A stretch of DNA of 64,000 nt from JANSYL01 sp965229695. Its GTDB lineage: Bacteria > Pseudomonadota > Alphaproteobacteria > Rhodobacterales > Rhodobacteraceae. The stretch spans positions 1,488,001 to 1,552,000 of the forward strand of contig OZ245921.1 of assembly GCA_965229695.1 (NCBI GenBank), read 5' to 3'. A program made the translations under genes and the position numbers. Positions 1 to 8,320 of the stretch are shown here, piece after piece (positions within the stretch are counted from its first letter, which is position 1; every line of letters begins with the position of its first letter). The notes under the pieces are model-generated. The model did no database searches. It saw nothing but the letters and a program-made list of their open reading frames with translations, and was not told where the DNA came from.

Positions 1-1777
1 GGCGCGCAACACCGTTAAGGACGGCATCCAAGACCTGCTCATCGCTTATGGCTATGGCGATGGCGGCGGCGGCCCGACGGACGACTTGATCCGCAAAGCG
101 CAAGCCTATCGCGTGATGCCGCGCGCGCCACAATTGATTCCCTCAACAGTCCGGCGTTTCTTTGAAACGCTTGAAGAAAAGGCGCCCGCGCTACCGGTCT
201 GGCAGGGCGAGTTCTATCTCGAAGGTCATCGCGGGGTGCTGACCGGCAATGGTTGGATCAAACGCGCCAATCGCAAGGCCGAAGTGCTCTTGCATGACAC
301 AGAACTGGCCATGTCGCTTGCGATGCTGGAGGGTCAAGCACCAAGCGATCTAACCGAGGCCTGGCAGAAGTTATGCACGCTGCAATTCCACGACATCCTG
401 ACCGGAACCTCGATTCCTCAAGTGTTCGAGGATGCGGTCAAAGATTATGAGGCGATCACCGAAATCGCGGACGCGGCCTTGGCCCGTGCCGTCGACGCCC
501 TAGCCCCTGCGGGTGATGGGTTCTTGGTTTTGGATGGCGCACCTCTACCTGGCCCGCGTTTGGCGCTTTTGCCCCCCGATACTGGCCCTGTGGCTGAGGA
601 CGGGGACGCCCTGCCGACACAAGCAGTTAGGGATGGCGTGTTGGTCGAATTGCCTGAGCGGGCGGGTCTTTCGGTCCGTAACCTGCAGTTCGCTGAAAGC
701 AGCCCCAAGATCGGCCCCGGCGCCATAGCAACATCGACCCCCAAAGGCGGCGCGATTTTGGAGAACGCCGATCTGCGGGTCGAAATCGGGCCGAACGGGA
801 TGCTCACCTCGGTCCGTGACAAACGCGTCAAGCGTGAAGTTCTGAAAGACGGCGCGTTTGGCAACAAGCTGGAGCTTTTCGAGGATCGCCCCGTTAGTTG
901 GGATGCCTGGGACATCGACATCTTCTTCGAAGATCGAGGGGAAATCGTGGATGGCCTGACCAGCCTTCGCATCGTGGAAGAGGGACCGATCCGCACCTGC
1001 GTCGAAATCAAACGCTCATTCCGCAACTCTCACCTGACGCAACGCATTTGCCTCAACCGATCGTCCTGCCGGATTGATTTCGATACCGAGGTGGATTGGC
1101 ACGAAACGCACCTGCTGCTTAAGGCAGCCTTCCCGGTTTCCGTACGCGCTGCGCGCGCTGAGTTCGATATTCAATGGGGTCAAATTGATCGCCCAACCCA
1201 CCGCAACACCAGTTGGGATGCGGCGCAATTCGAGGTTCCTGCGCAGAAATGGGCCGATCTAAGCGAAGGCAACTACGGCGTCGCGCTACTGAACGATTGC
1301 AAATACGGCTATGACGTGCGCGATGATGTGCTGCGCCTGTCGCTGATTAAATCAGCGACAATGCCAGACTGCACCGCTGATCAAGGCACGCATCGCTTCA
1401 CCTATTCCTTGCTGCCGCATATCGGCGATACGCGCCTGCAAGTGCGGCGGGAAGCTTACGCGCTGAACGTGCCGCCACGGGTTTTCGCGGCGAGCGGCAC
1501 TGGAGAAGATCATTTTATCCCGTTAATCATCTGCCAAGACGAACGCGCCGTGATCGAAACCGTCAAACCCGCCGAGGATGGTCGGGGGGTCATTGTTCGA
1601 CTGTTTGAAGCACATAATACCCGAGGCCCGGTCGACCTAGTGCTGCATCACAGCATCCGAGCGGTAGAGCGATGCGATTTGATCGAAACTGAGCTAGAGG
1701 CGTTGGAGATAGACGGGCAAAGCTTGAGCCTTGAGTTGCGGAACTACCAAATCGTGACGCTACGATTGGTATTGTGA
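1..1777 (+). CDS. alpha-mannosidase, GH38 family (3' part, start outside window)
   Basis: The frame is open from base 2, so the gene enters from the left. Its first residues include GYGDGGGGPT, a signature of the GH38 catalytic domain. The visible ~590 residues hold the end of the catalytic domain, the helical middle segment (with LQFHDILTGTSIPQVFEDA, around the conserved HD) and the C-terminal beta-sandwich domains. The family removes alpha-linked mannose from glycans, usually in the cytoplasm in bacteria. The catalytic nucleophile lies upstream and is not visible. The stop is TGA at 1775-1777. The gene converges with the minus-strand mobile module that follows and seems unrelated to it. Confidence 0.88.
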   Translation, partial: ARNTVKDGIQDLLIAYGYGDGGGGPTDDLIRKAQAYRVMPRAPQLIPSTVRRFFETLEEKAPALPVWQGEFYLEGHRGVLTGNGWIKRANRKAEVLLHDTELAMSLAMLEGQAPSDLTEAWQKLCTLQFHDILTGTSIPQVFEDAVKDYEAITEIADAALARAVDALAPAGDGFLVLDGAPLPGPRLALLPPDTGPVAEDGDALPTQAVRDGVLVELPERAGLSVRNLQFAESSPKIGPGAIATSTPKGGAILENADLRVEIGPNGMLTSVRDKRVKREVLKDGAFGNKLELFEDRPVSWDAWDIDIFFEDRGEIVDGLTSLRIVEEGPIRTCVEIKRSFRNSHLTQRICLNRSSCRIDFDTEVDWHETHLLLKAAFPVSVRAARAEFDIQWGQIDRPTHRNTSWDAAQFEVPAQKWADLSEGNYGVALLNDCKYGYDVRDDVLRLSLIKSATMPDCTADQGTHRFTYSLLPHIGDTRLQVRREAYALNVPPRVFAASGTGEDHFIPLIICQDERAVIETVKPAEDGRGVIVRLFEAHNTRGPVDLVLHHSIRAVERCDLIETELEALEIDGQSLSLELRNYQIVTLRLVL

Positions 1778-1791
1778 CATGGGACCCACAC

Positions 1792-2016
1792 TCAGGTGCG
1801 CCCATACGGAGCATCAGCCTCCAGAAAACACCAAACTAACTGCGAGACGAAATCCACCGAGAGGCAACTCAAGTTAGCTTCTGCTTCAGCCGACCGAGTT
1901 GAAAAGTATCCTGCGATATCGGCAAAGCTTTTTTGACGCTTCGTAGCGCGAGGCGATTTACGAACCAAAGTCGTAGTTTGGAGACCAAGCACCTTGTTCG
2001 GGCGCTTTCGACTCAT
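1792..2016 (-). CDS. small hypothetical protein (74 aa)
   Basis: A 74-residue frame starts at ATG 2014-2016, with GGGAG about 8 nt upstream (2024-2028). Its N-terminal half is basic (MSRKRPNKVLGLQ and a KSPRATKRQK stretch) and its C-terminal half is more hydrophobic. It lies downstream of the replication-relaxation gene on the same strand and converges with the mannosidase gene. I do not recognise a family. Support is the good ribosome-binding site and the otherwise empty interval, so it could be spurious. Confidence 0.4.
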   Translation of the reverse strand: MSRKRPNKVLGLQTTTLVRKSPRATKRQKSFADIAGYFSTRSAEAEANLSCLSVDFVSQLVWCFLEADAPYGRT

Positions 2017-2166
2017 CGCCAACTCCCAACAGAATGGTTCGACTCGGTGGTGCAGCTTGTCGCTTTGAGTTGAAATAGGGCATCGATCACCCATGAAAGG
2101 CTCGCATGAATTCGCAGCTTTAGTGATTTTGTTGGGGCAAGCTTCCGCTCTCCGCCCTTCGTTCGC

Positions 2167-2985
2167 CTACACTCCTCCGAACAGGAGCGTCGGCATCTCG
2201 TCAACGCACCGCACATGCCGTTTGCGGAGGGACGGAGCGTAGGCCTTCAGGAGCTGTTCAAATGCCTCAGAGCGAGCACGTGTGCGATGTTTCCAAATAA
2301 CCTGCACTGGCGCCTTCAACCCATAGTGCTGGTTTGGCAAACCCTGCTCAAAGGCCTTCCCATACAAAGCCAGCGAACTCTTCCACGACTTCCGCATGGC
2401 ACTTGATGCGATCGGCTCAGTTCCCCGATCCACCTCAACCATGAAGGCACGGAACAATCCGCCATAGTCGATCGCAAAGAGCTGATCTGGGATGAGTTTC
2501 TGGCGACCCATCGGGATCGCCAGCGTGGCTCCGTGGCGCGCCAAGATTTTATGCGCCGGGATGTGCCGATACCCTCGCCTGCGTGCCGCCAGATCAATCT
2601 CTGCAGTGAGCATGGCGGTCTCATGCAGATGCCACCAATGCCCAGTGGGACGGACAGTTGCTTCCGCCACACCGATATCTTGCAGTAACAGCTTCCCGAG
2701 CGGCGCCAAGTCGTACACGTATGGCTTGAACTCCGCCCGCTCAGTTTTTCGCTGCTGCTCTGGTAGATACAGGAACCTGGCGGCTCGCAGTGCTTGTAGG
2801 CGCCGAAGCGCGGTGTCCTTGCAGCGATGGGTGTCAGCCGTCCAAGCGAAGAGCTGCGTGGAACTCAATGGTCCGTGGCGCTCCAGATGCTTGAACCAGC
2901 GTATATCCCGCGCGTTTGGCGCGATATCATCCCGCCGAGCAATGCTGTGGAACGTAGCGCGTCCAAGTCGATCATGCACTGACAT
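2167..2985 (-). CDS. replication-relaxation family protein
   Basis: This 272-aa protein has an N-terminal winged-helix region (about residues 25-80, with RHGPLSSTQLFAW and ALRRLQALRAARFL) and a C-terminal nuclease-like alpha/beta domain (IPDQLFAIDYGGLFRAFMVEVDRGTE). That architecture matches the replication-relaxation family of plasmids and integrative elements. The family is thought to act at DNA nicking or replication initiation, but its biochemistry is poorly known. ATG at 2983-2985 lies 19 bp after the stop of the TraG-like gene, so the two are probably cotranscribed. A relaxase-like role for this protein is inference. Confidence 0.68.
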   Translation of the reverse strand: MSVHDRLGRATFHSIARRDDIAPNARDIRWFKHLERHGPLSSTQLFAWTADTHRCKDTALRRLQALRAARFLYLPEQQRKTERAEFKPYVYDLAPLGKLLLQDIGVAEATVRPTGHWWHLHETAMLTAEIDLAARRRGYRHIPAHKILARHGATLAIPMGRQKLIPDQLFAIDYGGLFRAFMVEVDRGTEPIASSAMRKSWKSSLALYGKAFEQGLPNQHYGLKAPVQVIWKHRTRARSEAFEQLLKAYAPSLRKRHVRCVDEMPTLLFGGV

Positions 2986-3004
2986 GAGCCGAGGGTACGA
3001 TTGC

Positions 3005-5089
3005 TCAGAGCTCTGTCGAGGGTTTTAGTGGGTCATCATCCGGATCGTCTGGCGTTGGATCGTCTCGGCTACCTTCTCCTGGTGGCTCATCGTTTGTCTT
3101 GGGCTCCCAGGGGGCCGCATAAGATTTTCGGCTGTGATTTCGGATGCTTTCGAGCGCTTCGGCGTCAGCCCGCGGTTTCTTCTCCAAAACGAAGAAGGGA
3201 AAGGACAATGGAACAGCCCGATTCGTGACACCGCGAATGGATGTCGCGAAGGTCCCCTTGGGTAGATTGCTCATGCTGTTGGGGTCTACATTCATCATAG
3301 CCGCCAGTGATTTGGCGTCTCGCGGTGACACCCCACCGGCCAGTTTGATTGACGTGTTGGCTTCAAACGCCTCCTGCAGCCCATGCGCAAGCTGGCCGAG
3401 ATACTGGTGGGCCATGGCCATGCCGACGCGATACTTGCGCGCTTGGCTCAGGATTACTTCAAGATTGTGATCAAAGTAGTCCTGGGCTTCATCGACATAC
3501 ACATGCACCGGCAACCGGGCTCGATCTGGGATGGTGGCCCGCTCCTGGGCGGCTTGGGCAATCAGCGCGATGAAGAAGCGGCCAAAGACCTGTGTACCCT
3601 GTTCCTTCAGGAGGGACTTGGCGGTGTTAATCAGGATCAGCTTTCCCGCGTTCAGTTCTGAGAACATGTCGAACTTCGTCTCAGGGTTTGAGAACATCCG
3701 CTCAAAAGTTTGGTTCTCTAGGATGCCGTAGAGGCGCCGCAGAACTTGGCTCTTGGTGGTCGCAAATTCTTTGCCGTCGAATTCCGTCTCGAAGAAGCGC
3801 CGGGCAGTGCCATCGAGCTTGGCGATGTCGTCCGCGAACTGAGCTGATCCTTCCGGTTCTAGGAGGTCGCGCAACGTGTGGATCGTGGCGCCGTCGATGT
3901 GGAACATGAGACGCGTGACATAGCGGAAGACCACCGACTGCTTGGCGGTCATACCGGAGCCCAGAAGCGACCCCAAGACGAAGTCATAGAGCTCAATGAT
4001 AGAATTGGTCAGGCGCTCACGCTCAAGCGCGTCATAGCCCTCCAGGCGCTCCTGCCCGACCGAGAAGAGATTGAGACTGACGGGCCAGGCGATGTCCTCG
4101 GGATCAATTAAGACAATGCGTTCTGGCGGCAGATGTGCGTGCTTGAGGATCGTATCGATCAAATCGCCCTGGCTGTCGATGACCACGACGGATCGGTCTT
4201 GCCTTGCGATATGTGGCAAATCCTGCGCGATCAGATACTGCAAGGTTTGCGTTTTGCCGTGGCCAGACCCCGATACCATGTGCAGGTGTTCGAAACGCCT
4301 TTCATCAGGAATGGAGAAGGGCGTACGCAGCCGGAAGGCGTCTCGGAGCGGTGTTCCCTTCAGATAGGTATCAAGGAGATCGTCGCCTTTATAGTCGCGG
4401 GGAAAGGTTGGATTGCCCGAGCGGCTGGTGGCACGCAGATTGGCGTCCAATTGTGCCTGAAGCGGCTTGAAGAGCACATAAGGCGTATCGGCAAAGAAGG
4501 GCGCGGCCATCGCCTCAACCGTCTCGCCAATCGGATCAAGGAACTGCGTGACTTCGACCAGCACCTCGCCATCCAGCGGCGGCGCGGCCCGTGCGATCGG
4601 TGCCAAACTTTGCGAGATGATGTCGAGCGCGGTCTCAGCCATGCCCCGGTCATGCCGCACCTGGCCCAGGCGCGCGAGTTGATCGCGATACCGACCACCC
4701 TCAAGCGAATTGCAAAGCGCGGGTGGCGGCGGGATGTCCGGTGAAAGCCCCTCAGCGGCGTAGATCACCTTCCCGAGGTCTAGGAGCTGGACCCGCAGCA
4801 CATCCGGCAGATCGGCGGGCCAGTGCGTCGTGAGACCCGCTTCGATCTCACGGTTGGTCAGTTCGATCCGGCCGCGCAACGCATGGTTGTATAGCGCCTC
4901 GGTTTCATGGCGCGCGATCCTCTCAGCTCGGGCCGGACTGTCCCGCCAGAGCCGATAGCCGATATAGGTCGGAATACCGACCAGCGCGATGGGAGTGACC
5001 ACTAGGGCCAGCAAGAGAAAGCCGCCGACAATGGCCGACCACAGAAGGACCATGCCCTCCCAGCTTTGCCCAAACGAGCGGCCCGCCAT
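3005..5089 (-). CDS. TraG/TraD-like type IV coupling ATPase
   Basis: This 694-aa protein has one or two N-terminal membrane helices (about residues 12-45), then a HerA/TraG-type P-loop ATPase. Walker A reads VSGSGHGKTQ near residue 270, a likely Walker B is SVVVIDSQGD, and a conserved late motif reads VYVDEAQDYF. Proteins of this type pump DNA or couple a relaxosome to a secretion channel at the inner membrane. No VirB channel genes are visible, so the element would need one in trans or the ATPase serves another DNA-processing role. The C-terminus is acidic and proline-rich. Its ATG overlaps the stop of the upstream 119-aa gene by one base (TAATG), implying translational coupling. Confidence 0.75.
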   Translation of the reverse strand: MAGRSFGQSWEGMVLLWSAIVGGFLLLALVVTPIALVGIPTYIGYRLWRDSPARAERIARHETEALYNHALRGRIELTNREIEAGLTTHWPADLPDVLRVQLLDLGKVIYAAEGLSPDIPPPPALCNSLEGGRYRDQLARLGQVRHDRGMAETALDIISQSLAPIARAAPPLDGEVLVEVTQFLDPIGETVEAMAAPFFADTPYVLFKPLQAQLDANLRATSRSGNPTFPRDYKGDDLLDTYLKGTPLRDAFRLRTPFSIPDERRFEHLHMVSGSGHGKTQTLQYLIAQDLPHIARQDRSVVVIDSQGDLIDTILKHAHLPPERIVLIDPEDIAWPVSLNLFSVGQERLEGYDALERERLTNSIIELYDFVLGSLLGSGMTAKQSVVFRYVTRLMFHIDGATIHTLRDLLEPEGSAQFADDIAKLDGTARRFFETEFDGKEFATTKSQVLRRLYGILENQTFERMFSNPETKFDMFSELNAGKLILINTAKSLLKEQGTQVFGRFFIALIAQAAQERATIPDRARLPVHVYVDEAQDYFDHNLEVILSQARKYRVGMAMAHQYLGQLAHGLQEAFEANTSIKLAGGVSPRDAKSLAAMMNVDPNSMSNLPKGTFATSIRGVTNRAVPLSFPFFVLEKKPRADAEALESIRNHSRKSYAAPWEPKTNDEPPGEGSRDDPTPDDPDDDPLKPSTEL

Positions 5090-5448
5090 TAGAACTCAAC
5101 CACGGTACGACCGGCCACTTCGGCATTATCGCCAATCCAGAGCTTCACCTGCGCCAGCGCGGCCAAGATTTCTTCTTCATAGATCTTTGCTGCTGACGGC
5201 GTGGCACATAAAAACCGATCCGTTCGCGCGCGCACCAGATCTTCCAAACGCAGCTCGAATTTCTCGTCGCGATCGTCAATCCGCGCATTTGCCGGACGGC
5301 GATCCAATAGTTTTGTTTTGGCGAGGTTCCGCTCTCGAATGACCTGCATTTCTTCATGACTGAAGTGAACGTCGAGATGGACCTCGTAATAGGTCGTCTT
5401 AAAGAGCAAGCCGCGACGAACAGCTTCATGAGTAAGTGAGACTCGCAT
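5089..5448 (-). CDS. hypothetical protein (119 aa) coupled to the TraG-like ATPase
   Basis: A soluble, charged 119-aa protein beginning MRVSLTHEAVRRGLLFKTTY. It has no signal peptide or membrane segment. The sequence looks like a small alpha/beta protein (TTYYEVHLDVHFSHEEMQVIRE), and I do not recognise its family. Its stop overlaps the ATG of the ATPase gene (TAATG), so the two are almost certainly one transcription unit, and a partner or DNA-binding accessory role is plausible. Upstream, 155 bp away, lie repeated ACCCCCATA boxes that could control this unit. Confidence 0.6.
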   Translation of the reverse strand: MRVSLTHEAVRRGLLFKTTYYEVHLDVHFSHEEMQVIRERNLAKTKLLDRRPANARIDDRDEKFELRLEDLVRARTDRFLCATPSAAKIYEEEILAALAQVKLWIGDNAEVAGRTVVEF

Positions 5449-5603
5449 CTACTTCTCCTGAAGCTGGACAGACAAAAAGGGCGGAATGGCTTTTTGGGGC
5501 TCTGCCGTATGGGGAATCGGCAGATCTCGACCGAGAGGGAGAGATGTCAGACTCCCGAAGTCGTGCTTCTCGATGGCGTATGTTCCGCTATGAGCCTCTA
5601 TGT

Positions 5604-5649
5604 ACCCCCATACCGGACCCCCATAGAGGTTGGGGGTGAGTATGGGGGT
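5604..5649. repeat. cluster of ACCCCCATA boxes (two direct, one inverted)
   Basis: ACCCCCATA occurs at 5604-5612 and 5617-5625 (13-bp period), and its exact reverse complement TATGGGGGT at 5641-5649. A further GGGGGT core lies between at 5632-5637. The cluster starts at the stop codon of the 216-aa gene and lies ahead of the 119-aa gene, suggesting an operator or protein-binding array for the transfer operon. Confidence 0.55.
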
Positions 5650-6299
5650 CATTTATCTCGCCCCTTCGAGGACGCCATCTCTGCCTTCAAGTGCTCAGCA
5701 TCTATGTGGTTTTTGGCTAACTCTAGGTTCGCAAACGTATGGCCTTCGACTAGAAAGCCGTGAATCGTGCGATTGATTTGCCTACCGCGATGTTGCGTCG
5801 ATTGAGGCGATTGGGAAAGCGCTTGTTCCGATTGCAAGAACGACGGCAAATTATCGTCAATCTCAGTGGAGACCGCTCCACGCGCGCGCGAGCCCTCCGC
5901 TCCACGACTTTGATCTTGAGCCACGGGCGGCTTTTGGGTCGCCGAGAGGCCGGTCTCAGCCTTGCTCGCCGAATAGGTGCGCGCTTCCGTTCTTGGATTC
6001 ATCGCCCGCTTCGAAACCGCCAGCTGATCCCGCGCAATACCAAGCATCTGATAGGTGTAATCAGCCGTATCGACCGCAGCTTTGGACATCTGCACTTGCA
6101 CAATACCAATAAAACAGAAGAGCGAAATCGCGATACCCGGTGCAGCAGCAACCATACCTGAGGCACCAAAGCCCCGAGAGGCCGCACCCCCTGCCCCGAG
6201 CGCTACGATCACGCCCAAACCAACGCCACACCAAAGTAGGATTTCTGAAATTCCTAGAATACTTCGCGCTGCGCCGTAATTAGATGTCTTAAGATTCAT
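5649..6299 (-). CDS. hypothetical two-TM membrane protein (216 aa)
   Basis: Two hydrophobic helices lie near the N-terminus (ILLWCGVGLGVIVALGAGG and MVAAAPGIAISLFCFIGIV, about residues 20-72), separated by a glycine-rich loop. A long polar, probably cytoplasmic tail rich in S, Q and E follows. No family is recognised. It sits between the recombinase and the TraG-like operon on the same strand, so a role in mobile-element maintenance or transfer is a context guess. The start is ATG at 6297-6299. Confidence 0.55.
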   Translation of the reverse strand: MNLKTSNYGAARSILGISEILLWCGVGLGVIVALGAGGAASRGFGASGMVAAAPGIAISLFCFIGIVQVQMSKAAVDTADYTYQMLGIARDQLAVSKRAMNPRTEARTYSASKAETGLSATQKPPVAQDQSRGAEGSRARGAVSTEIDDNLPSFLQSEQALSQSPQSTQHRGRQINRTIHGFLVEGHTFANLELAKNHIDAEHLKAEMASSKGRDK

Positions 6300-6415
6300 G
6301 AATCTAGCCTTTCAAAAAATAGTAGAGAAAAACTGCAGCCGGTCGCTGTCAGGAGTCAACTATGACGCGCGCCAAATAGTTGCGACGCCAATTGAAGAAT
6401 TACGTCAAGACGACC

Positions 6416-6985
6416 TTAGCTCGACCGCCACATCCATTCGGCGATTTCCATTTCTTCTGCACCAAGCACGTTTGTGTAGATAGCAGTGGTGCTGAGAGAA
6501 CTATGACCCATCCACCTTTGCACCAAAGTGACTGGTACGCCCGAACGGATGGCATGCACACCAAAGCCGTGACGAAGACCTTTGGCCGTCGCTTGGGGAC
6601 CACAAATCTCGGCAGAAGCCATGATCGCCTTTATCCACCGATAAGCCGTAATCCTCGAGACGGTCTGACCATTCAGTTGCCAAATATTACCCTCAGCAGG
6701 AAGCCGCAGCGCCCGATATGCAGCAACCAGATCAGCTGGTATTGGCAACTCGCGAATATGAACTGCGCTACGTTTTTTGAGACTGCGGATCGAGATGAGC
6801 CGCTCGTCCAGTTGACAAGACCCAACCGTTAAGGCCCGCGCCTCAGAAAGGCGACAGCCCGTATAGAGCAGTGTCAAAGCAAACGCACGGATTGGCGGTG
6901 CTTGCGTATCAACCGCAGCCAGGAACCGTTTTCGCTCGGCAGCGTTGATATACAGGCGCTGGGCTTGGTGATTATACAACCTCAT
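6416..6985 (-). CDS. tyrosine recombinase/integrase (catalytic domain)
   Basis: A compact phage-integrase-type catalytic domain: TGCRLSEARAL carries the first Arg, GLRHGFGVHA the His/Arg motif (here with G-F rather than the usual T-F/H-A), WMGHSSLSTT the second His region, and AIYTNV the nucleophilic Tyr. The chosen ATG (6983-6985, MRLYNHQ) gives 189 aa. The frame is open upstream to a TTG at 7081, but that codon lies inside an inverted-repeat site. The usual N-terminal core-binding domain is nearly absent, so this is a short recombinase. It probably moves or resolves the adjacent TraG-type module. Confidence 0.75.
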   Translation of the reverse strand: MRLYNHQAQRLYINAAERKRFLAAVDTQAPPIRAFALTLLYTGCRLSEARALTVGSCQLDERLISIRSLKKRSAVHIRELPIPADLVAAYRALRLPAEGNIWQLNGQTVSRITAYRWIKAIMASAEICGPQATAKGLRHGFGVHAIRSGVPVTLVQRWMGHSSLSTTAIYTNVLGAEEMEIAEWMWRSS

Positions 6986-7065
6986 AGAGGGCGGCGTTTG
7001 GTTGGTTACAACGGACCTTTCACCGCGCGCCTTGGTAGCACGTCCAACGCGGGTGTGGCCAAGGT

Positions 7066-7090
7066 GATACAGTATTGCCAATAGTGTATC
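7066..7090. repeat. near-palindromic 25-bp site, copy 1 (inverted relative to copy 2)
   Basis: The site starts GATACAGTATTG and ends CAATAGTGTATC around a central C, so it is an almost perfect palindrome (one mismatch pair). Its reverse complement recurs at 7197-7221 with 23 of 25 bases identical. It overlaps the TTG alternative start of the recombinase. A recombination core site or an autoregulatory operator would look like this. Confidence 0.65.
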
Positions 7091-7196
7091 GCAGCCGGGA
7101 TAAGCTCTCTAAAACAATGCGTTAACGGCTTCCCGAGAGACGGTATTAGATGTCTTCGAAGCGCACAACCGCTTGAACCCCTTACGCTCTCGCTAT

Positions 7197-7221
7197 TGTA
7201 CACTATTGGCAATACTGTATC
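7197..7221. repeat. near-palindromic 25-bp site, copy 2
   Basis: The inverse of the 7066-7090 site, 23 of 25 bases identical (bases 7199-7221 match perfectly, ending AATACTGTATC). The centres are about 131 bp apart in the intergenic space between the recombinase and the outer-membrane protein gene, 66 bp before the latter's start. Confidence 0.65.
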
Positions 7222-7287
7222 GCATCATATCGGGGAAAACCTCTCACAAACAGCGGCTTAGCGTTCTGTTGTTTATGGAGAGACCCA

Positions 7288-7842
7288 ATGAAATCCTTCC
7301 TTTCCGCAGCTGCCATCGTGTTGCTGCTTTCGCCCGCCTATGCCCAAGAGCCCGTAGACTTCTCAGGCGCCTATGTTGGAGCAAACTTAAACAGGACGGA
7401 CAGCAGCTCGTTCAGTTCAGCATCAGATATCGATGCATCCTCTGACGGCTTTTCTGTAACGGCAGGTTATCTGTTCGATGCGGGAGCAGTTATGATCGGT
7501 GGTGATCTCACCTACCGCCGCAACGAATACTCCGGCACCAACATCACAACGAGTACGGCGATCAGCGGGACAGCAACAAGCACCGCTCTCGGCGTTCGCC
7601 TCGGATATCCGATGGGACGCACCATGCCGTTTGTCGGTGCACGGGTCGGACGCGGCACGGACGATTTTGGTACCGGTTCGTTCGACTTTGATACGCGTGA
7701 GTTGGTGATTGGCGCTGAGTTTGCGTTGACCGAGCAGGTTTTCACACATGTCACCTTCGAACATGCCGTGTTCGATTATCGGGGCACAAATCTAAGCCTA
7801 CGAAACAATGGTATCGCATTGGGTCTGCTTTATCGGTTTTGA
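7288..7842 (+). CDS. outer-membrane beta-barrel protein (porin-like, 184 aa)
   Basis: The signal peptide is clear (MKSFLSAAAIVLLLSPAYA, cleaved before QEPV). The mature part alternates hydrophobic and polar residues in strands and opens with FSGAYVGANL, as in Omp25/OmpA-like 8-strand barrels. It ends ALGLLYRF with the C-terminal Phe typical of BAM substrates. The start ATG is preceded by GGAGAG. It stands alone, with a rho-independent terminator about 145 bp downstream. Its ligand or function cannot be read from sequence. Confidence 0.82.
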   Translation: MKSFLSAAAIVLLLSPAYAQEPVDFSGAYVGANLNRTDSSSFSSASDIDASSDGFSVTAGYLFDAGAVMIGGDLTYRRNEYSGTNITTSTAISGTATSTALGVRLGYPMGRTMPFVGARVGRGTDDFGTGSFDFDTRELVIGAEFALTEQVFTHVTFEHAVFDYRGTNLSLRNNGIALGLLYRF

Positions 7843-7986
7843 TCATAGCCGTCTACGAAACCGGTTCGATGTTCTGAGACACACCCGTTGCCCGCAACGA
7901 CGGAACTCGGCTCAAAGTTTGAAAGCTAGATTCTGCGGTAAGGTTTAGCCCGTTTACGCCATAGATCATCCAATCACGATCCTACA

Positions 7987-8027
7987 CCAAGCCGAGCGAG
8001 GTCGGCTTGGCGTTGTTTGTTGCTTTT
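7987..8027 (+). terminator. rho-independent terminator
   Basis: A perfect 9-bp stem (CCAAGCCGA 7987-7995, TCGGCTTGG 8002-8010) with a 6-nt loop is followed by a T-rich run (8011-8027). It is oriented for the outer-membrane protein gene. Bases 7843-7986 hold no gene that I can support. Confidence 0.75.
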
Positions 8028-8120
8028 CGGCCGAAAGTGCCTGTTGCCGCTCAGGCGATGAGTGGTGCCGGAGGCTCGGGTATGTCGGCTCAGTTAGCCA
8101 CATAGCTTGCTACAATGGTG

Positions 8121-8201
8121 AGCGCAAAGGGCGGAAAGCAGGCTTTCGCTGCACCAGCGAAACGCCAGATCACCCGGGGGCGGAAAGCAGTCATTCGCCG
8201 C
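8121..8201. repeat. intergenic repeat copies (GAATG..CTTTCCGCCC type)
   Basis: Two related segments, 8121-8152 and 8176-8201, read on the minus strand as GCAGCGAAAGCCTGCTTTCC and GCGGCGAATGACTGCTTTCC, each followed by GCCC. They belong to the same loose family as the segments near 33.3, 43.4, 44.6 and 55.3 kb. The rest of 8028-8320 shows no gene. Confidence 0.5.
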
Positions 8202-8320
8202 AGATGCGAGAAAACACCGGTACGGGAGCGTAGGGCGAAAGGCAGCATGCAGCGCGTTACCAGCCGAGTCTAGAGCTGTGAACGGAGCCGCGTTTTCCAA
8301 CAAAAATGGCCAACGATTTA

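Noticed and set aside
6279..7156. ATTAGATGTCTT occurring at 6279-6290 and 7145-7156
   Set aside because: A single 12-bp match, one copy inside a coding start; likely chance, no symmetry or att-like flanks.
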